Shown here: positions 35,204 to 44,197 of the stretch, in pieces
Numbering within the stretch: position 1 is the stretch's first letter
Layout: each line of letters starts with the position of its first letter
Source: Vulcanimicrobiota bacterium
Lineage (GTDB): Bacteria; Vulcanimicrobiota; Vulcanimicrobiia; Vulcanimicrobiales; Vulcanimicrobiaceae
Direction: 5' to 3'
NCBI GenBank assembly: GCA_003164495.1
Contig: PLTN01000229.1
Span: 101,069-164,359 of the forward strand
Length of the DNA stretch: 63,291 bases
The notes under the pieces: model-generated
Database searches by the model: none
Told to the model about the DNA's origin: nothing
The model's input: the letters and a program-made list of their open reading frames with translations, nothing else
Position numbers and translations under genes: made by a program

Positions 35204-35863
35204 GTGAGTGACAAGAACGTCGAACGGGCAGCAAAGCTCGATAACGCTACGATCAGCGACGCGCTCGACAAATTCGGGCTCAACGGCGCCTGTTACAAGA
35301 TCGCCCCGCGCGACGGCTCGTTCCGGATGGCCGGACGCGCGTACACGCTGCTCTACGAGGTATGCGGGAACCCGCCCGGCACGGTCGGCGATTACATCGA
35401 CGACATCGAGCCGGGCACGGTCCTCGTTCTCGACAACGCCGGCCGCGAGAGCGGTACGGTGTGGGGCGACATCCTCACCGAAGTCGCGCATCGGCGCGGC
35501 GTTGCGGGCACCGTGATCGACGGCCTCTGCCGCGACGTCGCGCTCTGCCGTGAGCTCGGCTATCCCGTCTATAGCAAAGATCACTGGATGCGCACCGGCA
35601 AAGACCGCGTGCAACTCGACCAAGTTCAGGTACCGGTCAGCATCGGCGGCGTGCGCGTCGCGCCCGGCGACATCGTGCGCGGCGATGCCGACGGCGTGGT
35701 CGTGATCCAAAAAGAGTTCGAAGATCAGGTGCTCGACTGGGCCGAGCAAGTGACGCTGGTTGAGGACCGCATTCGCGAAGGCGCCCGCGGCGGAATGCGC
35801 TTGGTCGAAGCGCGCAAACAATTCGGCTACCACACGCTCCAGACGCGAGACAAAAAAGCATGA
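35204..35863 (+). CDS. RraA-family protein 2 (HMG/CHA aldolase-like)
   Basis: 219 residues from GTG 35204, with GAGG about ten bases upstream. NATISDALDKFGL, then GTVWGDILTEVAHRRGVAGTVIDGLCRDVALC (Arg-Asp present) and GDIVRGDADGVVVIQ. It is one of three paralogues in tandem in this operon; they are clearly divergent from each other (different N-termini and inserts), so they may have distinct substrates or form a hetero-oligomer. TTG 35186 is a possible alternative start. It overlaps the next gene by ATGA. Confidence 0.82.
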   Translation: MSDKNVERAAKLDNATISDALDKFGLNGACYKIAPRDGSFRMAGRAYTLLYEVCGNPPGTVGDYIDDIEPGTVLVLDNAGRESGTVWGDILTEVAHRRGVAGTVIDGLCRDVALCRELGYPVYSKDHWMRTGKDRVQLDQVQVPVSIGGVRVAPGDIVRGDADGVVVIQKEFEDQVLDWAEQVTLVEDRIREGARGGMRLVEARKQFGYHTLQTRDKKA

Positions 35864-36540
35864 CGACGACGAAAAGCTACAAGTTCTTCGATCTCCCCAC
35901 GGTCAAGCTCGATATCGAGCGGCCCGCCGCGGAGCTCGTAAAACGCGCCAAGACCTTCGGAACCGCAACGCTGCACGAAGCCGGCGGCAAGATCGGCGCG
36001 TTGCCCTCGGCCATCAAGCCGATGGACCCGTCGTTCGTGATCTCGGGGCCGGCGTTCACCGTGCATTCGCCGCCGGGCGACAACCTCTGGCTGCACCGGG
36101 CGATCGCGATTGCCAAGCCCGGCGACATCTTGGTCGTGTATACCGAAGGCGTCTACGAGCACGGCTACTGGGGCGAGATCATGTCGACCGCCGGCAACGC
36201 CGCAAAACTCGGCGGGCTCGTGATCGATGCCTGCGTGCGCGACGGCGCGCTGCTCGGCAAGGTCGGTTTCGCGGTGTTCGCGCGCGGGCTCTGCATCCGC
36301 GGTACCGGTAAAGACTTCGCCGCGCGCGGCTGGATCAACGCGCCGCTCTTGCTCGGCGACGTGACGGTCGAACCGGGCGATCTGATCGTCGGCGACACGG
36401 ACGGCGTCGTGGCGATCCCGCGCGCATCCGTTGAAGACGTGCTTCGGAAATCGCGCGAGCGCGAGGAAAAGGAAGCCGAGACGATGCGCCAGCTCGTTGC
36501 CGGAAATTCGTCGATCGATCTCTACGGGTGGGACAAATGA
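35860..36540 (+). CDS. RraA-family protein 3 (4-carboxy-4-hydroxy-2-oxoadipate aldolase-like)
   Basis: 226 residues. TFGTATLHEAGGKIGALPSAIKPM, GPAFTVHSPPGDNLWLHRAIAIAKPGDILVV, GEIMSTAGNAAKLGGLVIDACVRDGALL and GDTDGVVAIPRASVEDVL match the LigK/ProA-type aldolase most closely of the three, and its length is the family norm. This enzyme cleaves CHA to pyruvate and oxaloacetate after the LigJ hydratase step. ATGA overlaps at both ends. Confidence 0.85.
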   Translation: MTTTKSYKFFDLPTVKLDIERPAAELVKRAKTFGTATLHEAGGKIGALPSAIKPMDPSFVISGPAFTVHSPPGDNLWLHRAIAIAKPGDILVVYTEGVYEHGYWGEIMSTAGNAAKLGGLVIDACVRDGALLGKVGFAVFARGLCIRGTGKDFAARGWINAPLLLGDVTVEPGDLIVGDTDGVVAIPRASVEDVLRKSREREEKEAETMRQLVAGNSSIDLYGWDK

Positions 36541-38267
36541 TCGCGCCGGAACGCGCCGGCGCCAAGCGCCACCTGAACGTTCAGACGACGGCCGAGGCAC
36601 TGCTCGCGCACATCAAGCGCAACGGCACGGAGTACTTCTTCGTGAACGCCGGCACCGATTTCGCGTCGGTCGTCGAAGCATACGCGCGGCTCGATGAATC
36701 GGGCCTCGACTTCCCGGCGCCGATCGTCGCGACGCACGAAAATCTCGCGGTCGGGATGGCCCATGGATACTACCTGATCGCGCGCACGCCGCAAGCGGTG
36801 ATGTGTCACGTCAGCGTCGGCTCGGCCAACGCGATCTGCGCGATCATGAATGCCTCGCGCGACCAGATCCCGATCATCTTCATGTCGGGCCGCACGCCGC
36901 TCTTCGAATCGGGCAAATTCGGCAGCCGCAACGGCGACATCCACTGGCCGCAAGAGATGTTCGATCAAGGCGGCATGATGCGCGAAGTCGTCAAGTGGGA
37001 TTACGAACTGCGCGACGGCCTCAACGTCGAACAAGTCGTCGACCGGGCCTACGGGATCGCCCAAGCGGCGCCCAGCGGACCGATCTACCTCATGCTGCCG
37101 CGCGAAGTGCTCGCCGGCAAACTCGACGGCGCCGACGTGCGCGCCGAAGTGCCGGCCGTCCCGGCGCCGCCGTTTCCGAGCCCCCGCCACGTCGCCACGA
37201 TCGCGCGCCGGCTGGCGACGGCCGAATTCCCCGTTATCGTGACGTCGGCCAGCGGCGCGGATCCCTCGACGGTCGCGCCGCTCACCGCGCTGTGCGAACG
37301 CTTCGGCATCGCGCACGTCGACCGCAAAGCCCGCTTCGTCAACGTGCCCAGCGGCAACCCGATGCACCTCAGCCAGCAACTCGAGGATCTTTTCGGCGAG
37401 ATCGACGCGCTGCTGTTCCTCGAAACCGACGTGCCGTGGATTCCGAATCGCGGCAACCCGCGACCGGAAACGTTTATCGCGGATGCCGGCACGGATCCGC
37501 TCTTCGGCCGCATTCCGATCCGCAGCTTCCCGGCCGATGTGTCGCTCACCACCACGGTCGCGGCGTTGCTGCCCGAACTCGAGCGGGCGCTCGAGGCGGC
37601 CGGTGCCGAGCAAGGCGCGGCCGCGCGCCGCGAGCGCATCGCGAAGACCCGCGCGAGCGGCGTCGCCGCGATCGAAGAACGCGTCGCGGCCGACACCAAG
37701 CGCGGCGGCCCGATCACGAAGCTCTTTCTCTCGCGCGCGCTGGATGCTGCGCGCGCGAAGAGCGACATCGTGGTGAACGAGTACTCGGCGCTGCCCGACT
37801 ACATGGAGTTCAACGAGCCCGCAACGTGGTTTCTCAACCCGCCGGCGGCGGGTCTCGGCTGGGGCCTCCCGGCCGCAATCGGCGTGAAGCTGGCGGTACC
37901 CGATCGCAACGTGATCGCGGTCCTGGGCGACGGCGCGTATATCTTCGCCAACCCGGCGGCATGTCATCACGCGATCGCGATGCACGATCTGCCGCTGCTG
38001 ACGATCATCTACAACAACGCGCGCTGGGAAGCCGTTCAGAGCTCGGCGCGCGGGATGTACAAAGCGGAGTCGGCGCTCGGGAAACGCGCGCTCGCGCCGC
38101 TGTCCTCGCTCGAACCGATTCCCGACTTCGAACGCTACGCCGAGGCCTCGAACGGAGTCGGCTTCCGCGTCACCGAACGCGCAGAACTCGAATCCACTAT
38201 CCGGCGCGCGCTGCAGATCGTGCAAACGGAACGTAAACAAGTGCTGATCAACGTGATCGGTTCATAA
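36537..38267 (+). CDS. Thiamine-diphosphate-dependent enzyme (acetolactate synthase/decarboxylase superfamily)
   Basis: 576 residues in the usual three-domain arrangement. The N-terminal domain has the catalytic Glu in THENLAVGMAHGYY. The C-terminal ThDP/Mg motif is GDGAYIFANPAACHHAIAMHDLPLLTIIYNN, with GDG and NN spaced normally. Other members are acetolactate synthase, benzoylformate decarboxylase and oxalyl-CoA decarboxylase. Given the neighbours it may decarboxylate a 2-oxo acid made in the RraA/LigJ pathway. The ATG overlaps the RraA3 stop. Confidence 0.85.
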   Translation: MIAPERAGAKRHLNVQTTAEALLAHIKRNGTEYFFVNAGTDFASVVEAYARLDESGLDFPAPIVATHENLAVGMAHGYYLIARTPQAVMCHVSVGSANAICAIMNASRDQIPIIFMSGRTPLFESGKFGSRNGDIHWPQEMFDQGGMMREVVKWDYELRDGLNVEQVVDRAYGIAQAAPSGPIYLMLPREVLAGKLDGADVRAEVPAVPAPPFPSPRHVATIARRLATAEFPVIVTSASGADPSTVAPLTALCERFGIAHVDRKARFVNVPSGNPMHLSQQLEDLFGEIDALLFLETDVPWIPNRGNPRPETFIADAGTDPLFGRIPIRSFPADVSLTTTVAALLPELERALEAAGAEQGAAARRERIAKTRASGVAAIEERVAADTKRGGPITKLFLSRALDAARAKSDIVVNEYSALPDYMEFNEPATWFLNPPAAGLGWGLPAAIGVKLAVPDRNVIAVLGDGAYIFANPAACHHAIAMHDLPLLTIIYNNARWEAVQSSARGMYKAESALGKRALAPLSSLEPIPDFERYAEASNGVGFRVTERAELESTIRRALQIVQTERKQVLINVIGS

Positions 38268-38276
38268 GGAGCAAGC

Positions 38277-39308
38277 ATGCCTATCATCGATGCCCACGCG
38301 CACGTCAGCGTTCCCTCCGAGATCTGGGCCTACAAGGCCGGCCTGCTCTCGCACCGCGGCGCGCACGGAAATCGCGGCCCGAAACTGAGCGATGACGAAC
38401 TGATCGCGGCCTACCACAAGAAAGAGATGGCGCCCGTCGGTCACCTCGAGTCGATGAAGAACAACCAGATCGACATCCAGCTGATCTCGCCGCGGCCCTT
38501 CCAGATGATGCAGAGCGAGAAGTTCAAGCTCGTCCAGTGGTTCACCGAAGAAGTGAACAACATCATCTATCGCGACACGCAGCTCTTCCCGGGCCAATTC
38601 TACGGCGTGTGCTCGATGCCGCAAGCGGCCGGCGAGCCGATCGAGAAGTCGCTGCCCGAACTCGAGCGCTGCATCAAGGAACTCGGCTTCGTGGGCACGC
38701 TGCTCAATCCCGATCCCTACGAAAATACCGGCACCGAAGCGCCGCCGCTGGGCGACAAGTACTGGTACCCGCTCTATGAGAAACTTTGCGAGCTCGACGT
38801 GCCGGCGCACATCCACGGCACCACCTCGCACTCCGAGCGCACGCCGTACACGCTGCACTTCATCAACGAGGAGACGATCGCGGTCTACGGGCTGGTCAAC
38901 TCGAACGTGTTCAAGGATTTTCCGACGCTGAAGATCGTCGTCTCGCACGGCGGCGGCGCGATTCCGTATCAGTTCGGCCGCTTTCAGTCGGGGTCGATGC
39001 GCAACCCGCCCGGCCAGCGCTTCAGCGACGGGCTGAAGAAGCTCTACTTCGATACCGTGCTCTACACCGAATCGGCGATGAAGCTGCTGGTCGAAGTGAT
39101 GGGACCCGACAACCTCGTCTTCGGCGCGGAATGCCCGGGCGTCGGTTCAGCCGTGAACCCCGACACGAATCATACGTTCGACGATATCGTGCCGTTCATC
39201 CAGCGCATGGACACGCTCGACGACAAGCAGCGTCAAGACATCCTGGAGAACAACGCACGCCGTCTCTACAAGATCCCCGCCGCCAAACCCGAACTCGCAA
39301 AGGCTTGA
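38277..39308 (+). CDS. Amidohydrolase of the ACMSD clan, 4-oxalomesaconate hydratase (LigJ)-like
   Basis: 343 residues. The metal motif HAHVS lies near residue 7. QLFPGQFYGVCSMPQAAGEPIEKSLPELERCIKELGFVGTLLNPDPYENTG, WYPLYEKLCELDVPAHIHG and KIVVSHGGGAIPYQFGR match LigJ, which hydrates 4-oxalomesaconate to CHA in protocatechuate/gallate meta-cleavage. ATG 38277 follows AAGGAG. It is the last gene of the operon and converges on the CusF-SCO gene with one base between the stops. Confidence 0.83.
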   Translation: MPIIDAHAHVSVPSEIWAYKAGLLSHRGAHGNRGPKLSDDELIAAYHKKEMAPVGHLESMKNNQIDIQLISPRPFQMMQSEKFKLVQWFTEEVNNIIYRDTQLFPGQFYGVCSMPQAAGEPIEKSLPELERCIKELGFVGTLLNPDPYENTGTEAPPLGDKYWYPLYEKLCELDVPAHIHGTTSHSERTPYTLHFINEETIAVYGLVNSNVFKDFPTLKIVVSHGGGAIPYQFGRFQSGSMRNPPGQRFSDGLKKLYFDTVLYTESAMKLLVEVMGPDNLVFGAECPGVGSAVNPDTNHTFDDIVPFIQRMDTLDDKQRQDILENNARRLYKIPAAKPELAKA

Positions 39309-39309
39309 C

Positions 39310-40101
39310 TTAGCGGGGAAGTTTGTTCAGCGCGCTGACGATCACGGCGGGTTGCCAGTTTGGGTTGTCGACGAGCTGCGTGATGCGGCCGTTCGCGTCG
39401 ACGATCGCCAGGCGTTCGCTGTGTACGATCGTGGCCGGTCCGGCCGAATGCTCGAGGATGCCGAAGCGCGCGGCAAAATCGAGCACCGTGCGCGGGTCTC
39501 CGGTGAACAGATGCCAGCGCGCCGGATCCGCGCCGAACGTTGCACCGTAGCGCGCGAGCACCGGCGGACGGTCGTAGGCCGGATCGAGCGACACCTCGAC
39601 CAGCTGGTCGCCCGTTCCGCCCGTTTGCGTCTGCACGACGTGCAGCTTCCCCGAGACGAAGGGGCACATCTTCGGGTCTCGGCAGCGCGTGTAAATGAAC
39701 GTCAGCACGTACGGATGGCCGTGTAACGCCGCCAGTGTTTCACGGCGTCCGTGCTGGTCGACGACCGGCAGGTTCGGCACCTGATCGCCGGCGTTGAGGA
39801 AGTTCGGCGGCGTGATCTTGCCCGTCGGTGCGCTCGCGGTAATGCGCACCGCCGAGAGCGACCACGGTTCGGTCGAGCGGTCGACCTCGGCCGCGATGTG
39901 GTCGCCGGGATGCACCACCGTGCCGGCCGGAAGGCTGAAATCCATCGTCATGGCCGGCATGCCCGCGAACGGTGCGTGATGCACCATCACGGTCGTCGCG
40001 GTCGGCGACATCAGCACGATTCCGGTCAGCCGGTCGCGCGCGTCGGCAAACGTACCGGCCAGCGCGAACATCACGAGGGTGAAGACCAGCAGTCTACGCA
40101 T
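39310..40101 (-). CDS. CusF-like domain fused to SCO1/SenC copper chaperone
   Basis: 264 residues with a signal peptide (MRRLLVFTLVMFALAGTFADA). Residues about 25-95 resemble CusF (GIVLMSPTATTVMVHHAPFAGMPAMTMDF, copper-binding MxM context). The C-terminal part is a thioredoxin-fold SCO domain (LTFIYTRCRDPKMCPF, with Cx5C rather than the classical CxxxC, and DPAYDRPPVLARYG). SCO proteins deliver copper to oxidases. ATG 40101 starts inside the MCO stop (TGATG). Confidence 0.85.
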   Translation of the reverse strand: MRRLLVFTLVMFALAGTFADARDRLTGIVLMSPTATTVMVHHAPFAGMPAMTMDFSLPAGTVVHPGDHIAAEVDRSTEPWSLSAVRITASAPTGKITPPNFLNAGDQVPNLPVVDQHGRRETLAALHGHPYVLTFIYTRCRDPKMCPFVSGKLHVVQTQTGGTGDQLVEVSLDPAYDRPPVLARYGATFGADPARWHLFTGDPRTVLDFAARFGILEHSAGPATIVHSERLAIVDANGRITQLVDNPNWQPAVIVSALNKLPR

Positions 40102-41684
40102 CACAGCACCGTGATCTTGGCCATCATGCCGCCGTCTTCGTGATCGAGGATGTGACAGTGGAACAAGAACGTGCCGCGGATGGTCGGATCGCGGAAGTCG
40201 ATCAGCACTTTGGTTTGCGACGGGATGAGCTGGCCCGTTACGCCCACCCCCTCGGGTGGGAGGTCGAACGTATCCAGCCAGTGCTGGTTGGGTTGCGTGA
40301 CGCCGTTGATGCTCTCGACGATGAAGTGCACCTGATGGATGTGGAACGAGTGCACTTCCTGGGTGTCGTTTTCGAGCGTCCACTCTTCGGTCGTACCGGA
40401 CTGCGCGACGATCTGCGGCGCGGCATTCGGATCGTAGGCGGCGCCGTTGATGTAGAACCCATTGGCGTCCTCGCTGAAGTGGATCAGGCGCTCTTGCGCG
40501 GGCGCGGGCATCGCGGAGTGGTAGTACTGCGAATAGCGCAGCGATGCGAGCTTCGCGACGCGCTTCACGGCGGTCGTGGTGGCGGTCGATTGATTCGCCC
40601 AGGTGCTGTCGTTCTCGAGCACGCCGAGCGCGACTTCCGGATTGGTGTCGCCGGCGGGCCCCGATTGGTAGCACTTGGAGATCAGCGCTTCGGGCGCCAT
40701 GCCGCCGGTGACGAGAAATTCGGCGCGGCCGGCCGGCGGGATAACGACGTCGCTCACCGCGAGCGTCGCCGGCGCGCCCGGGTAGGTGTTGATCGGCACG
40801 CCGTCTTGCGCGACCAGCTGGAGTTGCTGCCCGTCGACCGAGAGATCGAAGTGCCGGTGTCCCGATGCGTTGAGGACGCGCAGTAGTTCGGTTTCACCGG
40901 GCTTGATGCCGATGGCGGCCATGGTGGACCCGTTGATCATCGGCGTGGCATCGGTTTCCGGCGCGCACGCATTCCCTCCGTTCGGCTCGTCGGAGTCTTG
41001 CGTGCCGCGCCGCGCGGCTGACGTGCGCCGCAACACCGAAGTCTCGCCGGCTTCGAACGTCGAGCTGTTCGGCACGTCGCCGAGCACGATCACGCGCTCG
41101 CGCAGGCCGACCGTCTGCGGTACGGCGTTGCCGATCCCCTCGACGATGATCACGCCCGCCATACCGTTGCCGACTTCCCACGAAGCGAGGCCGTGCGCGT
41201 GCGGGTGATACCAGTACATGCCGGGCGGCTGATCCGGATTGATCGCGACGGTGTAGTTGACCGCGGCGCCCGGAGCGGCGTTGGTGTCGATCACGTCGTC
41301 ACCGGGCGCGTTCGGCGACGACGAGAGCCCGTGGAAGTGCAAGTTGGCGTTGGAGACGACACCGACGTCGCAATACTCCGGCAGCGAATTCTGGAACGAG
41401 AGCTGGATCGTATCGCCGGGATGCACGCGGATCGTGGGCGCGACTTCCTGACCTTGCCAGTAGAACGCGGGCCGGCTGTTGGCATCAAACTTCGCGATGA
41501 GGTTCACCGTAGCGACGCCGTTCACGCTGTCGACTTCGGGCAGCGTGTTGAGCGGAGCCGGTCCGGCAACACCGCTCGAGGCGGTTGCCGGTGCAACGGG
41601 TGCGGACGACCCGCCGCCGCCGCCGCAGGAAGCGAGGGCGAGCGTTAGGATGGCCGCTGTAGCGGAAAGAGCAACGTGACGCAT
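40101..41684 (-). CDS. Multicopper oxidase, lipoprotein
   Basis: 527 residues. The lipobox LASCGGGGG lies near residue 17-24. All four copper motifs are present: LHFHGLS, WYHPHAHGL, HSFHIHQVHF and FHCHILDHEDGGMM, so the T1/T2/T3 site looks complete. A Cys-containing insert precedes the second cupredoxin domain. Family members oxidise Cu(I), Fe(II), phenols or manganese. It follows the cytochrome-porin gene by seven bases and precedes CusF-SCO, which fits a metal or electron-handling operon. Confidence 0.88.
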   Translation of the reverse strand: MRHVALSATAAILTLALASCGGGGGSSAPVAPATASSGVAGPAPLNTLPEVDSVNGVATVNLIAKFDANSRPAFYWQGQEVAPTIRVHPGDTIQLSFQNSLPEYCDVGVVSNANLHFHGLSSSPNAPGDDVIDTNAAPGAAVNYTVAINPDQPPGMYWYHPHAHGLASWEVGNGMAGVIIVEGIGNAVPQTVGLRERVIVLGDVPNSSTFEAGETSVLRRTSAARRGTQDSDEPNGGNACAPETDATPMINGSTMAAIGIKPGETELLRVLNASGHRHFDLSVDGQQLQLVAQDGVPINTYPGAPATLAVSDVVIPPAGRAEFLVTGGMAPEALISKCYQSGPAGDTNPEVALGVLENDSTWANQSTATTTAVKRVAKLASLRYSQYYHSAMPAPAQERLIHFSEDANGFYINGAAYDPNAAPQIVAQSGTTEEWTLENDTQEVHSFHIHQVHFIVESINGVTQPNQHWLDTFDLPPEGVGVTGQLIPSQTKVLIDFRDPTIRGTFLFHCHILDHEDGGMMAKITVL

Positions 41685-41691
41685 CGTATCC

Positions 41692-42840
41692 TCAGTACGC
41701 GAACAGTAGCGATGATGAGATGATGTGGAGCAAGTTTCCGTTGAAGTCGCGCTCGCCGGTTTCAAAGAGCGTCAACCGCGTGTTGGCCGAGAGCCGGTAG
41801 CCGGCGCCGCCGGTGATCGAGCGCGAGAACGTCACGCCGTTCGTTGCGTCCCAGCGAGCGATCGCGAAGGCGCGGCTGCCCAAGGCTTGCCGCACTTGGA
41901 AGAAGCCGCCGCTCGTGATGAGCGGGTCGCCGTAGACGTCGGCTGCGGTGTCGTTCCCGTTTTGGTAGACGCCGTCGATCTCGGTGCGTTTGTGCGCCCA
42001 GCCGAGTCCGAAACCGTTGCGCCAGAAGCGATCGGGAATGTTGGTGAAAAACTGCGTGTTGTTGAACGCGGGGCCTTCGAGCGGCCGGTTGCCGTCATAC
42101 CGGTAGGCGGTGATCTTGAAGTTCCCGATGTCGCGTTCGAGCGTCGCCATCGTGTCGACGCCGTCGGACGGCAAGCCCGATTGCGTGTCGGCGCCTTTGA
42201 GGGCCGACAGCGTTGCACCGATCTGACGCGCGGGGTCGCCGGCTTCCAGTTCGACGCCCTGCTTCGTATCGAAGAACGTGAACGGGTTGCCGCCGGCGCT
42301 CTGGCTCCAGATGCCGTACGGCTGGGTCGTCTCGCGGAACGTCTCCGGATCGAGCGGCAGCGGCAGCGTGAACTGACCCGCGCGCACGAGCAGCGGAAAC
42401 GTCGCGCCGTCCGGCGTCAGGCGCTCCGCAAACCACGCGTCGCGCACGACGCCGGGAAAGCCGCCGTCGACCGCATACGGTTCGAGCCAATACGAAGCGC
42501 GAGAGCCGATCGAGCCGCCCATGAGAAACTCGACCTCATTGACGATCGTCTTGGGCAGCGGCCCTTTGACGTTGTCCGGATCGGCGGCACCGGCGCTCGC
42601 ATAGTCGATCTCGACGCGCATCGCGACTGGGAAGGCCGGCTTCGGCTTGATCCCCGGAATCCGGTAGCCGTTGGCGGCAAACATCTCGCCGAACTCGGTG
42701 AGGTGGGGAACTTCGGTATGGCACGCCTGACACGTCAGGTTGAAGCGGTGGGCAAAGACCGGTATCGCCTCGGCGCGGCCCATGGAAAGGGCGGCGAAAA
42801 GCCAAACGGCGGCGCAGAACGGGAAGAAAGCGCGAAACAT
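41692..42840 (-). CDS. Cyc2-like outer-membrane c-type cytochrome/beta-barrel fusion
   Basis: 382 residues. Signal peptide MFRAFFPFCAAVWLFAALSMGRAEA, then IPVFAHRFNLTCQACHTEVPHLTEFGEMFAANGYR, in which CQACH binds one heme c. The remaining 330 residues show alternating beta-strand patterns and end in an aromatic residue (Tyr), as outer-membrane barrels do. Cyc2 of iron oxidisers has this layout. Non-iron-oxidising bacteria also carry such proteins. ATG 42840 follows GGAAGG. It heads the operon with MCO and SCO and has a DtxR-type box upstream. Confidence 0.75.
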   Translation of the reverse strand: MFRAFFPFCAAVWLFAALSMGRAEAIPVFAHRFNLTCQACHTEVPHLTEFGEMFAANGYRIPGIKPKPAFPVAMRVEIDYASAGAADPDNVKGPLPKTIVNEVEFLMGGSIGSRASYWLEPYAVDGGFPGVVRDAWFAERLTPDGATFPLLVRAGQFTLPLPLDPETFRETTQPYGIWSQSAGGNPFTFFDTKQGVELEAGDPARQIGATLSALKGADTQSGLPSDGVDTMATLERDIGNFKITAYRYDGNRPLEGPAFNNTQFFTNIPDRFWRNGFGLGWAHKRTEIDGVYQNGNDTAADVYGDPLITSGGFFQVRQALGSRAFAIARWDATNGVTFSRSITGGAGYRLSANTRLTLFETGERDFNGNLLHIISSSLLFAY

Positions 42841-42874
42841 AGGCCTTCCTAAGCAACTGATTAGGTGTTCCAAC

Positions 42875-42888
42875 TTAGGCTAACCTAA
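42875..42888. promoter_or_regulatory. DtxR/IdeR-type operator
   Basis: The 14-mer TTAGGCTAACCTAA has inverted TTAGG/CCTAA arms and, read on the minus strand, is TTAGGTTAGCCTAA, matching the first 14 bases of the classical DtxR/IdeR box (TTAGGTTAGCCTAACCTAA). Another inverted CCTAA (42848-42852) and TTAGG (42861-42865) pair lies between it and the cytochrome gene. It is 35 bases upstream of that gene's start. Confidence 0.6.
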
Positions 42889-42963
42889 TTAGACGCTCCT
42901 GCAATTGTCGAAGAAGTTTTCCGTCGCAGGGACCCCTCGACGGCTGCGACAAGGCTGGTCGCG

Positions 42964-43749
42964 ATGATCCATCGCACGCGCGCGGCCGCAATCCGTGATC
43001 GGAAGGGGCAGCCGTTCGCAACGATCACCGCGTACGACGCGGCGTTCGGACGCGCCGCCGAAGCCGCCGGCATCGACTTGATCCTGGTCGGCGATTCGCT
43101 GGGCAACGTCGTGCTCGGCTATCCCTCGACCGTGTCGGTGACGCTCGAGGACATGGAACGCCACGGCGCGGCCGTCGTGCGCGGCACGGAGCGCTCGCAC
43201 ATCTGCATCGACATGCCGTTCATGTCGTACGAAGCCTCGAACGAAGACGCGATCCGCAACGCGGGGCGGCTGATCCGCTGCGGCGCGCAGTCGGTGAAGC
43301 TCGAAGGCGGCGTCGAGCGGGCCGAACGGCTCGCGGCCGTCGTCAATGCCGGGATTCCGGTGATCGCGCATATCGGCGTCGGCCCGCAAACGGCTGCGCT
43401 CGATCGCGGCTTCCGCCGCCGCAAGGATCGCGACCGGCTGCTCGCCGACGCGGATGCGATCGCGGCGGCCGGCGCGTTCGCCGTTGTGCTCGAGATGGTC
43501 GATCACGAGATCGCGCGCGAGATCACGCAGCGCATACCGATTCCGACGATCGGCATCGGCAGCGGCGGCGGCTGCGATGCGCAGATTCTCGTCCTCTACG
43601 ACTTGCTCGGGTTCTCTTCGTTCATTCCGCCGTTTGCGAAACCCTACGTGAACTTGTTCGACGTCGTGACCGGAGCGATGCGTCACTACGCGGATGACGT
43701 CGCCGCCGGACGCGATCCCTCCGACGGCCCCTCGGAACGCAAGGTTTAG
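42964..43749 (+). CDS. panB: 3-methyl-2-oxobutanoate hydroxymethyltransferase
   Basis: 261 residues. ITAYDAAFGRAAEAAGIDLILVGDSLGNVVLGYPSTVSVTLEDME has the Asp/Glu metal ligands, SVKLEGG the Lys, and GIPVIAHIGVGPQTA and IGIGSGGGCDAQILVLYDLLG are standard PanB. It makes ketopantoate for coenzyme A. The length is normal. It is a stand-alone gene followed by a small secreted protein gene. Confidence 0.96.
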   Translation: MIHRTRAAAIRDRKGQPFATITAYDAAFGRAAEAAGIDLILVGDSLGNVVLGYPSTVSVTLEDMERHGAAVVRGTERSHICIDMPFMSYEASNEDAIRNAGRLIRCGAQSVKLEGGVERAERLAAVVNAGIPVIAHIGVGPQTAALDRGFRRRKDRDRLLADADAIAAAGAFAVVLEMVDHEIAREITQRIPIPTIGIGSGGGCDAQILVLYDLLGFSSFIPPFAKPYVNLFDVVTGAMRHYADDVAAGRDPSDGPSERKV

Positions 43750-43753
43750 CACG

Positions 43754-44197
43754 ATGCTGGTGCTCGCTGCGGTCGCGATGAACGCATTTCTGAGCACCTT
43801 CGGCGGCACGTGGACGTGCACGCCGCAGCTACCCGCCGTCGCCTCGGGCCCGGTGTCGACGTGGCGGATCCAAGCCGATCCGAACAGCAGTTGGACGGTC
43901 GTGCGCTGGTCGTCGCGCGGCTACCATAGCACCGCGTTCGTCGGCTATCTCACTCCCACCGCGCAGTGGCTGTACGAGGAGTTCCGTAGCGACGGCAGCT
44001 TTTCGTCGAACACGTCGAGCGGGCCGCAGAACGGCACGTGGACCTGGACCGGTACGTTTACTTCACCGGAGCGCGAGCAGCACGGCGCGATCCAATGGCG
44101 CCGCACGAAGAACGGTTTCCGTCAGGGTTTCGGCCGGATGCTCGGCCCGTCGTTTCGCGAAATCGCCTCGGCGGAGTGCCGGCCGGTTACGCGCTAG
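43754..44197 (+). CDS. Secreted hypothetical protein, 147 aa
   Basis: A hydrophobic N-terminal segment (MLVLAAVAMNAFLSTFGG) is a probable signal peptide, followed by a Trp- and Ser-rich domain (WTCTPQLPA, WTVVRWSSRGYHSTAFVGYL, GTWTWTGTF) and two cysteines far apart. It looks like a small beta-sandwich exported protein. The start at 43754 is four bases after the panB stop. The stop overlaps the convergent VOC gene by 11 bases. No family recognised. Confidence 0.7.
   Translation: MLVLAAVAMNAFLSTFGGTWTCTPQLPAVASGPVSTWRIQADPNSSWTVVRWSSRGYHSTAFVGYLTPTAQWLYEEFRSDGSFSSNTSSGPQNGTWTWTGTFTSPEREQHGAIQWRRTKNGFRQGFGRMLGPSFREIASAECRPVTR

Noticed and set aside
36522..38240. Long minus-strand ORF opposite the ThDP enzyme gene
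   Set aside because: Same shadow effect; the ThDP motifs are on the plus strand.
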